Origin: Brachypodius melanocephalos
Taxonomy: Eukaryota > Chordata > Aves > Passeriformes > Pycnonotidae
NCBI GenBank assembly: GCA_013398615.1
Contig: VZSR01000520.1
Location: forward strand, 31,893,733-31,957,732
Direction: 5' to 3'
DNA length: 64,000 nt
A model generated the notes under the pieces. That model did not search any database. It worked only from the letters and a program-made list of their open reading frames with translations, and had not been told where the DNA came from. Of this stretch, positions 27,001 to 41,085 are shown in pieces. Position 1 is the first letter of the stretch. Each line of letters begins with the position of its first letter. The position numbers were made by a program, and so were the translations under genes.

Positions 27001-30000
27001 GAGCATAAAGAATGAATAAGGTGATGAGAAAACAGGTTTATGACAAAATAAAACAATTGAAAAAGACTGAAGTCGGGCTTGTGCAATCTAAACAAATAAC
27101 AGTGGGTATATGATAACTCTGGATAAATAACAACCATGGATATGGGATTACCTTGTGTAAGCATTTAAAGAGTATAAACAGAAAAGGTAAAGAAAAATTG
27201 CTTATCCTGATTGCAATGAAAATATTCAATTTTATCTGAAAAAGTCACTAAAGATCTTGGAATTTATATATTAAATACCAAAAGATTTCTATTTAATTGA
27301 GAATATACTGAATTTAATGTGTTCATAATGTGTGATAATAATGGATGAACTTTTATAAGACAGTTATTTGGATAAAATGTAGACTATCATGATAAATGGC
27401 AAATGATATGTTCTTTTTATAGATTCTCTGTCACCTGTAATTTATATTTATATAAAGAAAAATAAAATTGAAAAGAAAACCTCTTTAGCAAAAGGATTGA
27501 AAAAGAATAATAGTGTTCTGTAAAACATCTCTGATGCATAAATTCAAATATGAATTTTGAAGTCATACAGGTAAAGAAATCTCATGTTTTGGAATAAAAA
27601 TGCAGATTTTGGAATGTTAAGGATTTTTTTTTTGCAGCACAGAGTATAAACATGTATTTGGTTAACCTCGGTAAATTCAAATGTATAATAGAAATAGACT
27701 TATTTAACAGTGCAGTAGTTTCGACTAGTAATAATCACCTAAAAAACATTTCCTAAAAACAGCCCACATTATCACCTGAGGAACAACCACACAAGATTTC
27801 AAACCTTTAAGAGATGCCTATAAACAATCTTCTGAATTCATATTATAGAGTCTATTTGGAAAGTTGTTCAAGCAACACAGAAGTTCTGCAGAAACCAGAG
27901 ACTACTGTGGAAAACACAGTAACCTAGGAAACACCTAGAAAAAATGGCTAAATACACACCCAAAAAATGAATATGAAGATAAGGATGGCCAGTCTTACTG
28001 TATTAGATTATTATGGGAATTAGCAAGTTAAAATTGCAGATATTTCAGGCCCAAAGCCATCAAACACATCAAGTTGTACTGGTGTCTAAACAGAACTAAT
28101 AAACATAAGTAATAACACACTGTACTTGCAGCTGTTCAGGATATCATCAGTGCTGTAACAGTCTGTGCTGTGATGTAGGTCCACTTGTGAAATTTGTGCT
28201 TTGGGAGCCCTTACAAAGAGAATTTATAATCTGAAATCTAAATCCGTTTCATACTTGTACTCTGTCAAGTCCAATTGGCTTTTCAGAAGGTGGAAGTCTT
28301 TATAGTTAACTAAAATAGGATTGGATCCCAATAGCTTGAGGTGTCTTCTGTGTCAGATCCTCTTTTCTGTCTTCTAAAAAGGCAGGGAAAGTAAGAAAAA
28401 GGCATTAATATTCTACTTCTCTTTAATATCTGGATTTATTATCATTAGACAATTTTCACTGTCAGGAGAAATATAATATATAGTCATCTCCAAACTGTGG
28501 CTAATAGAAATAAAGTATGCTACAAGAACAGTTTTTGTTGGGAATACTTACTTTAATGCAAGTGTTATTTTGCATGCACTATTGCCAAGGAAGGTGATTC
28601 ATGAACATGGTTTGTTTCAGAGCTGATGACAAAAAAAATCAATATAATCAATAAATAAATAAAACTACAACACCATTAGATAAATTGTTCTCTGTTTTTC
28701 AATCTCAAACACTTTCAAATCTATTTTCTTTATGTGCTTACATGAATAAAACCTTTGGATATGAGACCATGTAAGACCTCAGCCTTATTTCTCTGCTTAC
28801 AAGACCTTTCTTAATCAATCATTCTCGTTTAAGATCTGCTCAGAGTCAAAATCTAATTGAAAACTTGTGAGATGCAAAAAGGTCACATAGTATAGCAACC
28901 TCTTGAAAGAGTTGTCCTCCTGTGAAATTAGTTTTAGGACATCTTATATTAGTTTACCAAATTCATGTTGCCAGAAAGAAAACACAGTTATGTTCAGAAG
29001 TAATCAAATTAGTCTAATCCTTTTCATATATTCAAAATAGAGAAGAGAGTTACCATTTCAAACATGAAAATGATCCAAAGAAGCACATCAATTTTATTCT
29101 ATTCTAAGCAGAGCTCAGTTCTGCAACAAAATCTGACATGTTAAGATGAACTATTTAATTTTCCATTAAATTAAGTATTGATAAGAAAGAACAGCTACCA
29201 AAAGGATTCATATCTGCAGCAGCTTCTAGACACAGTATACCTTCCAAAATCAAGGCACTGACATAGGCTGTGGTTGTCCAAAGCTGAATAAAACTTAAAT
29301 GGATATGTATTACAAAAACATTGTCAAAAAAGAAAGAAATTATTTCACTTGTTCTTTATATAAGTTGACAATTAGAAAAGGTCTAAACCATCTCTTCAAG
29401 CAGTTGTCTTCTAGGTTTTCAGGCATATAATTTTTTTGGCCTGGTGTTCTATTTTATTTTGATGCTTTTTAAAAGGCTACCTTTAGCAACGTTTGAGGAG
29501 AGTTGTGTATGTTTGCTACAAATAAGTCATGGAAATACACAGAAAACACAAACTGATCTTTCTGGTGAAGAAATGAGGGTACATGCTTAACTGAACAGTG
29601 ATTATTTTGCAATGTGGTTAAAATAGGAAGTCCTAAATGGTTAGTCTTTTTTATATTACCATAAGAGGCTACTAATAAACACAGTAGCCATCCCCATTTG
29701 TGAGTTGAAGCAAATATTTTTCTAGAACTGTATTTCTACATCTGTCATCATCAAGATGTCCTTCTTTGGAATAAAACACTCAAAGGATGTTTGTATTACC
29801 TTTAAGTATTGTTAGGAGTTCACATAAGGAGTCTGCAAGTAGGATGATAAGAATTTGCATTTCTCTTCAAGATCAATACATTGAATCTACTTTCTTTTTA
29901 ATAATTTCTTATTAATTATATACTGTACACTTCTTACTTCTGACAAGCTTGGGATTATCAGCTTTCTCCATTAAAAATATTTCCTTATCTCCATCTACAG

Positions 30001-33000
30001 TGTTAAGAAGGTAGGCTCTCCCACCCTAATTAACACCACTGGGCTTGTCTACCCTGGTGTGCTGACGATCACATTCTGCTCTCCATTCCAAAAAACTCTT
30101 CTACTGGAGTGTTGTAGTGTTGGAGATAAGCTAACAAATATTTTTTCTGGTCTTAGAAATGGAGTATCCCTCTTTATGAGACATCGAGCTAACAAAAAAT
30201 ATCATTCAGGTATGCTGTAAAGGCTATCTCACCGCACAGGAAGTCTGCCACAGATATCATCAGAGACTACTTAGAAATACACAAAATGTGACTTATGAGT
30301 AAAAGAGCACTTCATTTTGGAGATTAGCATTGCAAAATTTAAATTTAAAGCAGAATTTTACAAGTGCTATTGCACCTCAGTGAGTATACAGTCCAGTGAT
30401 TGTAGTGTACTGCCAGGCTCTATAGTTAATTCCCAGTCTTTCTGCAAATCCTATTGACGTTTAGAAGAAATGTTGATGCAGTAAAATTGGTAGTTAGGCC
30501 ACAGAAAGCTCCTGACCAACAGAATTTTGTGTGTCTTTCATAGGAAAGATGGCAGCACCTGTAACTACCTCTGTATACTGCTCTTCCTTAGTACTTGACT
30601 TTTCCCCACAGGTCACATTTATGTGACAAGCTCTATGTATGCTAATGGCATACGTGATTGATATCACATCAGTGATAGGGTACACACTCTATGAAAGCTC
30701 ATTATTATCTATACAACAGAGGAATCTTTTTAAGCCATTTTCCATGGGCTTTCCCATGATTTCTGTGAAGTCATTAAGCTCACAGCAGTGCAATAAATAA
30801 ATCCTACACAGAAACTGTTGATAAAGTATTTACGAGAAGAAGGAACATATTCCCTCTGTATGAAAGCCAGGGAAGAATGCCTGATTATGCTTCAAAGTGA
30901 GTTGTGGCAAAGCATTTAGAAATAGGCTTGGAAAAGAGCTGCAAATGTCAGATCAAGATTAAGTCACTTAGAATCCTTATGAAGAACACACAGAAATTTG
31001 GCAGATACTATTTCTGCCTATAAGGTTAAATGGAAGCCACAACCCCCTGAATTTTGGCCACAGCACATCATGGCCTTGTACTGAGGCTGGATTTCATCCT
31101 TCCCAGTCCTCTTGTAAGTGCAGCTGCATAAGGTGTGAATAACCAGTCTTTATGTGTTGCTCATTAATTTCACCCCCAAGGAACATATTTTATGAAGTTG
31201 AACACAGTATCAGAAATGATTGCAGTGCAAAATTTGCTTTTATTGCTATGCTAGCCAGTTTTAAGAAGTAATTTCAATCAGCGAGAGCCAGGAAATCATG
31301 AGTTCATCTCAGTGCTGACAATGACTCCTTGTGTGAATTCCAGTATGTCATTCAAATGCCACAGTTTCCCAAAGGGACCTCTTAGTTTGGGTTCTTTTCA
31401 ACTTGGGTACCTATTTGCTGAGATTCACCATGAATTCTGGTTTCATTGAAGTTCCTTGATCTTTTATGTTCACAGGGGTCAAAATTTCACCCCTATAATT
31501 TTTGTTTAAGAAAGCTGGATTCCCAGTCTCTACTGGCTTCCTCTGGTTATCAGTTTAAAATATCTACATCTAGGCCCTTTCTGCAGTCCAGCAATTTATT
31601 AACATTTCCATCATGGGGTAAACAGTTCGAAATAACATCAGCTCTTGTTTTCAGCTACAGTAATGAACACCAACATTAAATCTGGTAGCTGGGAAAGCAC
31701 CATAAAGTTGCAAGACAAAATTATGTTCTAGGCAGGGATTTGGCTCTTTCCTCATGAGGATTCATCCTTCTCTCTAAATATTTGTGGAAGCCTCATAGAT
31801 GTTTATTGCAATTAGCATCAATAGCTGAGCTACCATCATGGATCAAAATAGAACTATGGAGTATTATTTTTATTTTATAGCCATAACTAAGAGTTAAATT
31901 TACAAACCCAGATTATTTTTATACACCTCTCTGCGTGTTTAACTGTGATTATCTACCTATGATTATATCAGACTATAACTAATTTCAATGCAATGGCACA
32001 AGAAAAGGAATATGTAATGAGATTTCTTTTTCTTATGTTTGTATACAGAACTTCAGCTTCAAATCTCTGTCTTTGTATTTCTGACCTCGTAGCCCATCCA
32101 GAAAATTTCATGAAACCCCACTAGAAATGACAATTCAGAATTTATCTCCCAGGTGATTTGATGAATAATTACAGCCTCTGCACACCAAAACCACTCAGTT
32201 CAACCTTTTAGCTGTTTGGGGATTTTTTCAAACCATTTTTTCAAATGATGTTAAGTTTTGAATCTAAAAAATTTGTTTCTGGTATGTGTTTATAAACTAT
32301 TCACTTGAGAGCTAAAGAAAGAGAATCAAATATGCACAGATCTAGTGTACTGAGTTTTAGTTTCTCAGTGTAATATGTACTTTCACAGAACTGAAAATTC
32401 ATTTGATGCCTCCAGCTAGCAACGATCCGCCTCTCTGCCAATTGCAAATCATTCTGACATAATTCAGAAGTTTTGTTTTGCAGCCGTGAATGAATACAAC
32501 CTTGGAGCCAGGGCAAGGTAGATTAAGAGGTTTTGTGTGGTCTTACATAATATTTTCCTGCACTATGTCTGGATTCATTGCTGACACCAGACCATCCATA
32601 GGCAAGGAAGTGTAAGATCCTAGAAATTATTCAGGCATCTAAATTCCGTGGCTGAGGTTCATGGACCCTCTACTCTAAGCGCCTTGAAATGGTATCTACT
32701 CCCTTCCTCAGACTCAAGCAGATGCTCTTGTATAAGAATCACTCAAGGTAAACATAAGAGTTTAAGTATTTCATTCAATAAAATTGCCAAAATTGCCTAA
32801 AAATTCAAGCTATAAAGATGAAACACAAATAAATAAGGTGGGGCAACTAAGAAGTTACTTGCACTGTTTCTTTGAATTGAGCATAAATATCAGGGGAATT
32901 ATTGGACTATTTTGGTTCTACCAATCGACCTTCAGATGTCCTGATACGGCAAGAACATACCAGCAATCACTAAGATTGAAATGGCTTTATTTAAATTCGC

Positions 33001-36000
33001 TAGTTTAGTTTTTATCTGCTTTCTTTATGCTTAATTTTTCAACCTACATTTTCTTCATATTTCAGTATGCACACATAATGCAACTTTGAATTTCTTTATA
33101 AAATTGTGCATTCTATCCAAATTAAGCAATCAAGCAAAGAAAAGAGCAAGTCGATCTCACAGAATATTGTTTTGATTTATGGTGGTCATAAAATATCAAT
33201 CATAATTTTAAAGCAATTTCATAAAAATGTTGTTATAATCACCTTTTAGAAAAGCTGAATCACAATGATGGAAAAACACATGAAAAGACAATAAAGTCAT
33301 TGTCTATTTTCTTGAAAATTGATAAAAATCTCTGACAGTCTCTCTATAATTTGTTTGATTATTTTTTTCATATAAAGAACAGCAGAATGAAAACTGCATA
33401 AATACAAAGACAATTATGGGAACTTAAAACCCAAGGTGCTCTTAGGGCAAGATCATTCTCATCTCTCCTGGTGCTGCTTTCCACACAAATGAAACAGCCT
33501 AAAAAACTCTTCTAGGTTACCAGCAGAAATAGGTTTGCTTTCCAAAAACCTCATATTTCTTCAGCCTTGTCTCATTAAAATGTATGGTAAATCCTTCTTC
33601 TGAATACTTTTTGTCAAGTTTTGAAGAATGAGTAAACAGGTTAGAATGTTTTTCTTTTAATCTCTGTAAAAGATACAGATCCCATGAAAGGACATACAGT
33701 GAGTTTCACCTGCATCACCTTACCTAAAATAAGATTTAAAATTTGTCTTTAAAAACCTGCTTTATGTCTGCATTCTCAGTTATTGTGTGCTCTGTTTGAA
33801 TGCAGTTTCAAGAAAAAAAAAGAAGATTCAGAGATGATGATCTCACTTCTGAACTATAGTCCAGTTAAAGGATAAAAAAATTAAATATCTGCTTCTTGTC
33901 TCCTTATACATTTTTTCAATATCCATGTTTTTCATATTAATTTAAGAAATTTGTGTATTTGTTAGAATAATACCATCACTAACTGTAGCAAGAAAAAATG
34001 AATTGAAAATCTTTCTGAAATCTATCAGGCATTGTATTTCTTCATTGTTTAGCCTAGTCTCCTGTGTGACATTAATGAGATACTGAAAAGCAACCAGATT
34101 GTTGCTGAGGTACTTTTATACCTTTGAACACCCAACTATGTGTTAAATCCATACAATATTTTCAACATATTTCAGAGCCCAATATATGTTCACACTTCAG
34201 TTTTTTTCATTTGATTTATAATAATTCAATCCCATGGAGCAGTATCACAAACTCAAATCTGCTGATAGAATCATCCAGGGCAGATTCAAAATTCATAGGA
34301 CATAAATGATCCCATAATGATGAGGTGAGTGTACAAGGAAATCTGTCAAAATCTGTGTGCTTAGGAGACATTATTTTTTAATAAGTGTAATAACTAATGC
34401 ATGAATATCTGTTGCCTTTGGCTCTGGTGGAAATAGCAATAATAAGTACAGTGTGAAAGAAATAGAAGGAAAAAAAAAGCCATACTAAAATAAAGAGAAG
34501 TTATTAAAAAAAACCCTCAAAACGTATTTATCCATCCCATAAATCCACCAAGTGAAACAGTGAATGTGTTTCAAGGCAGATTTTCTCAATAAAGTATTTT
34601 TATCAGAAAATATAAAAGTACATGACTGAAGTTACTGTATTCTTATCCAGACACATCCAGCTCAGTTAAGACAAGTTATTTTCTTTTTGTTTTTAAGTGT
34701 CACAGTATCAGACTTGGACTAAAATATTTTTAGATTTGGTCTTTGGCATTTGTGACTTAGGTCACAGTCAAACTGAAATGTTTCACAACAGACATTTACT
34801 CATTATTTTGATTGCAAATAAATTCGAATAAATAGTGCTTTATTTTATTAAAAATTAATATGCATTTTGAGATGTAGAGCAGATTAGAATGTGGCAGATA
34901 TTTCTGCGTACTGTGGCTGTCAGAACAAAAGCAAAAAAGGTTTTTTGAGTTAGTAATGACAAATTTTTGGCTCGAACATATGTTGCTAAGAATATAAAAA
35001 CAAGATAACAATCAACATACATGGAATATTTTTTTATAGCCATTTTCTGAAGATACCACTGAAATATTAACTTTGTGTCAATGGTAGTGTTAATCTTACG
35101 GCTAAGGACTGACTGCTAGAGATACCTTAGTAAGCAAGAAAAATTATGGAATCAATAAAGTTTCCTAGTTTTACTTACAGTCTTATGAATTAAAATTTGT
35201 TTGCTTATGGAACAATATTCAGATTTAATGAAAGTAATAATGTTTGAACTTTTTTTTTTAATAAGTAGGAAATACTCTTTAGCTTACAAGATACAAGAAA
35301 TATGTAGATTTCTCACACATATCTCCTTTATGACAGTATGAATTGCCTGGGTTTTACCCACCTCCTTGCATGCCTGAAAAAAACAAAGATCAAAATTCAA
35401 GATTAAGTGGCAAGCATTTGATTTTTGTTTGAGACCCACTGGGGCCCCAAATTGGCTGTGAGCAAAAAAGCAAGCAATATGGGTTTAAACTCCGTCTCAT
35501 CATTCTCTTGATTTCAAAGACAATGTGTGTTTGAGTTTTTTTAAGTGGAAAAGAATAAGAAGTTATATTAATATCTACATTTAAAACAATCAGCATAACC
35601 ATTGAAGTTTGAGTATTTAGTGATACACTGCTGATATGCTCCCTGAGAGTTATGTACCAATATCTCCTTAGCCAGGTCACTGTCAGCAAGCACAGAGAAT
35701 TTGAAGATCTGGTGACCATTTTAAAGTGCTGCTCAGTGTATTTGATTTGTGAAAGCAAACGTGTTCCATGAACATAAACTATTTGCCTATAGTTACCCAA
35801 TAATGGCTGTTATTGCCATGGATGAAATCTGGATGGTGAAATCTCAGCAAAATCTATGATCAATATTTTTCCAGCCATATTTTTGCTTCCTCCATACAGC
35901 ATTGTAGAAGTAGGCACTAATGAACGCTGATAATATACGAAGCTTTTTATGAAGGTTTCCAAGACAGAAGACTTGTAAGATTGGTTTGACAAACTTATTC

Positions 36001-36135
36001 TAAAAGATTTCTTTTATAAATGCCACTAGTCTCAGGCAAGAGAGAAATTTGACAAGTCTCTTTCCCAGATAACATTTATCCTATGATACAGAGCAATTGA
36101 AGGGTTTCACTGCTGCCTCTAGGAGCAGAAAGCTA
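27001..36135. other. unique AT-rich non-coding DNA
   Basis: Nothing recognisable as a gene or repeat. The section from about 27.2 to 30.4 kb lacks even 60-codon open frames. The longest frame of the whole window, 136 codons on the minus strand at 35390-35800, has no recognisable domain, start context or neighbours and is treated as chance. Confidence 0.55.
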
Positions 36136-36139
36136 GATT

Positions 36140-36182
36140 CAGTAATACTAGAGATCTTTTCCAATACAATGCTTCTTCAGTT
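36140..36182 (+). repeat. possible CR1 LINE 3' tail
   Basis: The stretch 'actagagatcttttccaatacaatgcttctt' fits the CR1 3' end, in which 'agagatcttttccaacct' is followed by an 'aatgattctatg' terminus. The 5' part is not recognisable and the match is short. Confidence 0.38.
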
Positions 36183-36234
36183 GGAACCTGGAGGTACAGA
36201 ATTTTCTTTTAAAAATCTATCAAATGGCAGTGAA

Positions 36235-36420
36235 GGTTAAAGAGATGTAATAGATCACCTGCCCAATATTTCTATCAGAATAGTATTGTTCTTTTAAATA
36301 TTCTCCTTTGTATGTTGTTCAGTGCAGTTTTAAATACCTCAAGTGTCAGAGGTTCCATCACCTCTCTTAAAGGATCAACTTGCAGTAAAATAAGTTTTAT
36401 GATAGAGTGTCTCTCTGGCT
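36235..36420 (-). repeat. old CR1 LINE relic
   Basis: On the + strand the order is that of an antisense CR1: 'gatcacctgcccaat', a gap, then 'cagttttaaatacctcaagtgtcagaggttccatcacctctctt' (about 36320-36368), which matches the 'aaaacctccaatgatggagattccacaacctcc' block, then a 'taagttttatgatagagtgtc' stretch. The element is heavily diverged and lacks its termini. Confidence 0.52.
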
Positions 36421-37446
36421 ACATCCATGCCTTTTATCAGTACAGTAGCCATAGGTGACCCCTGTCGAGGCTGGGGAATTAATCAGAATAAAAGCAACTC
36501 TTCACTGAAAATTACTAGCTGAGAGACACAAAAAAACTAGCCATGCAACAGCAAGGGTCTCAAGAAAGGTGTCTGCTCTTCAGAGGACTCAAAAGTTGTT
36601 TAGGCTTACTGAACCAAAAATTTCTACTGATTCTGGGGAACTGAATGCAATGACCTACCTGATTCTTTCACTCTTAACACATTTGTACAATGTCAAAATG
36701 CTTAACTCCAGCATTTATAATGGTTTGTATTCTTGACTGATGCCAACACCTAATGTCTCTGTCTGCACAATGCTGAATTTCTGAGCAGCCCTGGATTGTC
36801 ACCTCTGTTCCTGGTTGATCCATCTCAGTCAGATCCCAGTTTGAAACCATGTGCCTGACTCACAGGTGTCACTTCTTCATGGGTCACTTCTTCACTTCTT
36901 CATGGCTTTGTTCCCTTGACTCCTATATGGTTTTCCAATCTGCTTTGACTATTTTCACAGTGAATATTAACAAGTCCCCAAAGACACCACTTAAAAGTTG
37001 TAGGTGAGTCTTTTCACTTTCCATGAAAAAGCTATCCTGAAGTGTTATGTCAATGGTGCTCTTTCCATTCTCTTTCAAAACACTAAAATACTCTTCCTAT
37101 GAGTTTTCCATGCAAAGATGCTGGATTATGATACAATGTGGTTATTTCAAATGTCCAAACTACTGTGGAAATAGAGATAGTAGATCTAAAAAGGTGGAAA
37201 CATTCAAATGGAGTTGAATATTGCCTTGAATTTTTTTAACTGCCTGCAAACATTTTTAATTATGGTAGAAGTGACCTTGACTATCAAAGTATAGAAGCTT
37301 TCAAATTATTTTTTAAAACAACTTGTCCAATAATATCAAAGCAACTTTCATATGCCTACCTTTGCCTCACTATAAGACTTTATAATCGTAAATCCATTTT
37401 CCTTGGAATTACCATAAAATTATATGGCAATCTTATCTACAGTTTT
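36421..37446. other. unique non-coding DNA with a small direct repeat
   Basis: The only structured sequence is a direct repeat of tcacttcttcatgg at 36869-36882 and, after an inserted tcacttct, again up to 36905. No gene or transposon is recognised. Confidence 0.6.
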
Positions 37447-37572
37447 TAAAGTGTTTTACACTTCAGTGATCTAGGTCTCTCAACAACTTTTGAGTCATAC
37501 ATAAATATAATGATCACAACTTGAACAGATGGAGAAGCTGAGATGCTGAAAAATCACTTAAACCTGTTCTCC
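37447..37572 (-). repeat. MIR SINE relic
   Basis: Read on the + strand, the segments come in the order of an antisense MIR 3' half: 'aaagtgttttacact' (37449-37463), 'ctctcaacaacttttgag' (37477-37494), 'atataatgatcac', 'acagatggagaagctgagatgctga' (37525-37549) and 'aaatcactta' (37551-37560). These correspond to the MIR/CORE 3' blocks 'aaagtgctttacat', 'cctcacaacaaccctatgag', 'ttatcccca', 'acagatgaggaaactgaggctcaga' and 'aagtgacttg'. The relic is non-autonomous, ancient and not expected to be active. Confidence 0.65.
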
Positions 37573-37765
37573 AGACTCAGTTCAAAATAATATTTATAAT
37601 ATGCCTAAATCATATTGAGGTTCCCTTGGATTGCTGCATCTCTCAGGTAAGTGAACTCCACAAATGGAAATAGTATATCTATTATTCTTCTGGGGCTTGA
37701 GCTATTATTTCCAGGCTTTGAAGTGTGTTATGTCCACACCCTTGTTAGGTGTTTGTACTATTGTT

Positions 37766-37784
37766 CTACACTACTGTAGTGTAG
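37766..37784. repeat. perfect short palindrome
   Basis: CTACACTACTGTAGTGTAG folds into an eight-base-pair stem with a three-base loop (CTG). It has no T run after it and no gene beside it. Confidence 0.85.
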
Positions 37785-40700
37785 TTTGACCCTCAACTAA
37801 GCCTTTAAGAGTATTTCTTAATTATTATTAATTATTATTAAGTTCTACACAAGGGACAGAATGCCACTGTGAAAAGAGGTACTTATCTGAGTACTTCTCT
37901 TTCTCAGTAAGCCAGTGAAACTAAGTTTTCCCAGTTGTTTTTATTCCAATAGATTTGAATATAATTTTTTCTACTGACATCTTTGCAATATCCATTTTTT
38001 TATCACTTTTTCTTCTTATTATTTCTTATGTCTTTTTTTTTTTTTAACAGAAAATTACTCTTTTTTTTAACATCAATGCTACAGCATTTAGTTATTAAGA
38101 ACAAATTGAGGTAATGTTAAAGACACCTTGCTGTGAGGTGCAAAACTCATTTTCAGCAATATAGACAAATAGTCTATCAGTACAGGGATAAAATGTTTTA
38201 TACTGCACATTTTCCTGAGCAGTCTTCTTCGTAGTATCATACAATTATGCATGGGCATGGTGGTATTGCGGTGGTTACATTCAAGACAGTGCAGAATTTT
38301 TAAGTGCTGCTGACATTGTCTTATAATATTATGTTCATCTAATAACAAGAGGATGACAAATTTCAGAAATGTTTTTATGTGGACTTGAAAAATCAATATA
38401 ATAAAGATGAAAGCATACACACGCACAAAGTAATAAAATTACTAAAACACTTCATGGAAATATAGGCTCAAATAATATTTAAACTAATTGGAAAGGTTAA
38501 GGTTATCATGAGCAAAGGCAGAGATTCAGCTTCTGCTTAAAACACGTATATAATCTAGAATTCCTCTTTGTAACTATTTATAAGGTAGATTTCTAAACTT
38601 ATGCTACAGTCATGTAGGTTTATAATGACTTACAGCTGCTTACTGCCGTTTCAGAAGCCCCTGTTCCTGCATTTCCAGAAAAGTGGATGACTGAGAGTTT
38701 AGTAGAAAAAATCAGTGTAGTCTACAATATATAACTTTACCTGCAACCATCCTGTTTTCTTGTATTACAGTAGGGTCTTAAATAAGTGATCCAGCTTTTA
38801 CAATGAGAAAAAAAAAATGTTTACAGCATTGGAGGTCTTATTCTTTTCTGGAATTGTGAATTTTGTGCAAAAGAAAAAAAAATTAAAATCTCCCACAGTC
38901 AAGCTGGATAGTTCCCCATATTCATAGTCATTTAAAAAAAATAATTTCTATACATATTAATCAGAAAGCAAAAATCAAGGTGCTCTCTATCAACGTCAAA
39001 GAAATAAGCATCTATAAGGTGTAACTAAAGTGCAGTAAGAAGAAAAGACTATTTATGCCCTTAGCTGATGTTTCTTTTACTGAAGGTGACTTCACACTGA
39101 TGTACCTTAAACCAGATTAGAAATCACTTTAACAAGTTTTCACTCTGATTAACATTTTTATGAAATGCAAATGAAAATAAATTGTTTAATGATATTGTCC
39201 TCTTTATCACTTGAGAAGTAACAGATAACATTTTCATTTAAATTAGAGAGTGTCACCTGCGATCTTGTCTTTTTCACATTTATTTCCTCTCTTTATATAA
39301 CCGTCTTTATTTTTCTTTTAATAAGACTTGTTCTCTCAGTGAAAACTATTATTCCTGCAGCATGCAGACAGACATTTTCACAGCTGAAAATACTAGATGC
39401 TTCATAGGAATGTTAAAAAGATATTGCAAAGGGCAAAGGATCACCCTTCTTAGTGAAACCTTTGCCAAATCTCATGTCATGCTCAGGAGATTTTTATTTC
39501 CCTTACAAATCTTGTTCTTCAGTGCTTTCTAATTATAACTCTTCTTATCTCTATATATATGCATATTGACTTGCTGCATATAGCACAGATCTTAGCTTCA
39601 GCATTAAATAGTAATGTATGTCATTGGCTACTTCTGTAGCATGTGAAAAATAGACTTCATTTCAGGAGTTTGAGAGAAACCTCTTTTACATACCATGTGA
39701 CATATTAGATTCCTTAATTTAAGATAGGAACACTAGAAACTATTAATCTACCATAAATAATTCTGTATTTTTTTTTTTCATATCCAAGATGCAAGCAGAT
39801 GTTTCTCTGCCACCTTACTCTATACTGAGTTGCTGGCTAGAAAATTTATACCCTATCATTTTAATAACTATGTTGAGATATCTACCTTAGACTTCAGAAG
39901 CTATCAGCCCACATAACGAAACCCTAAAAAATTACTTAAAACAAGATTGCTTCTACTAGTATTAAGTAACAAGAGACACAGGACTTCCCAAGTCCTGAAC
40001 TTAATTAACCAATATATCAACTTTTTCTGCTGATGTAAATTTCCCTGCTTATTCACACTGTTCATACTTACAATCTTCCCCTAACATATTACATTATCAG
40101 GGTATGTCATCAGAGGCAGGTATGTGTGATCACTCTCACAGAAATCACTCCTTGGTAATAATAACAACAAATGTGTATGTATTCAAAGGGATAAATAAAG
40201 ACGTATACCCAAATAAGACAAAACTAATAAACAAAACCCCATCAAATCAACAAATATCACACCCTCTCCAAAAAAATTAAATCCAAAAATGTCATGTGAC
40301 TCCAACACTTTAAGCTTAGTAGTTTGGCGATAATGCCTTTTTCTACAAAAACAAAATTGTCTCAACACGGATTGTCGTATAAAAGCTCCAATGCTCATAC
40401 AGGAAAACAAATAGCTTGAGAATACTGACCTTGTAAAAAGATATGCAAAGAATAGTGTAGAGGGTAAAGGGGTGAGTTATTTCAGTTTAAATGTCGACCC
40501 CTGCAAAGATTAATAACCAGACGCCATTAGCCATTCAAAGAGAGGAAAAGAGTGGGGAGGAGAGAAGGAGACAGAGAGAATAAATGGTGTGTAGCTCCAA
40601 GAATGAGATCTCATATTGCTAGGATATCCAGCCAAGCAGTGACCAATTGCAGTGACATAAACCACAAAATGGCCATTTGAGCCAAATCTCTCTTAAACTG

Positions 40701-41085
40701 AAACCAGAAGATCTTATGTTTTATGGTAAATGAAAACAAGCATTGGGTGGAATACTGTTTTCTTAAGGTTTATATTGATTGTACATCTGAGCAATCTGTA
40801 CATCTATCATACTCTCTAAGTTATGAAGAAAGATATATCACCTCATCTAAGAAGTGATGGTATATCTGGCTTTCAAAGTCACTGGGTCACAAATGGCTGA
40901 AGAGAAGAAGACTTTGGGGCAGCAGGACATGCACTTGGTTTGTTCCTTAGATTTGGTATGAGCAGCTGACAGATGGACATAAGCCTCCAAGGTGCAGACC
41001 TGGATGAAAATGAAGGTGTTTTGAATTCTAGTTTGCTAAGATTTCTAGTTGAGAATTTTCTGCAGAAAGACAAGTGGTTTGAGAA
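37785..41085. other. unique AT-rich non-coding DNA
   Basis: No gene or transposon is recognised. An ATT-rich patch lies at about 37818-37842 and a T13 tract at 38033-38045 that is followed by aacag, which resembles a 3' splice acceptor but leads into no coding frame. A 112-codon minus frame at 38088-38426 has no recognisable similarity. Confidence 0.55.

Noticed and set aside
33155..33185. tcacagaatattg as a CR1 terminus
   Set aside because: The following bases do not continue into the CR1 'ggaagggac' block.
35390..35800. 136-codon minus frame, the longest in the window
   Set aside because: No recognisable domain or family, ordinary AT-rich composition, no start or promoter context and no splice support. 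A single frame of this length is expected by chance in 64 kb.
38033..38050. T13 followed by aacag, resembling a 3' splice acceptor
   Set aside because: No open frame, donor site or recognised exon follows; such T-rich tracts are common in AT-rich DNA. The same applies to the T-rich aatttcag near 1441-1460.
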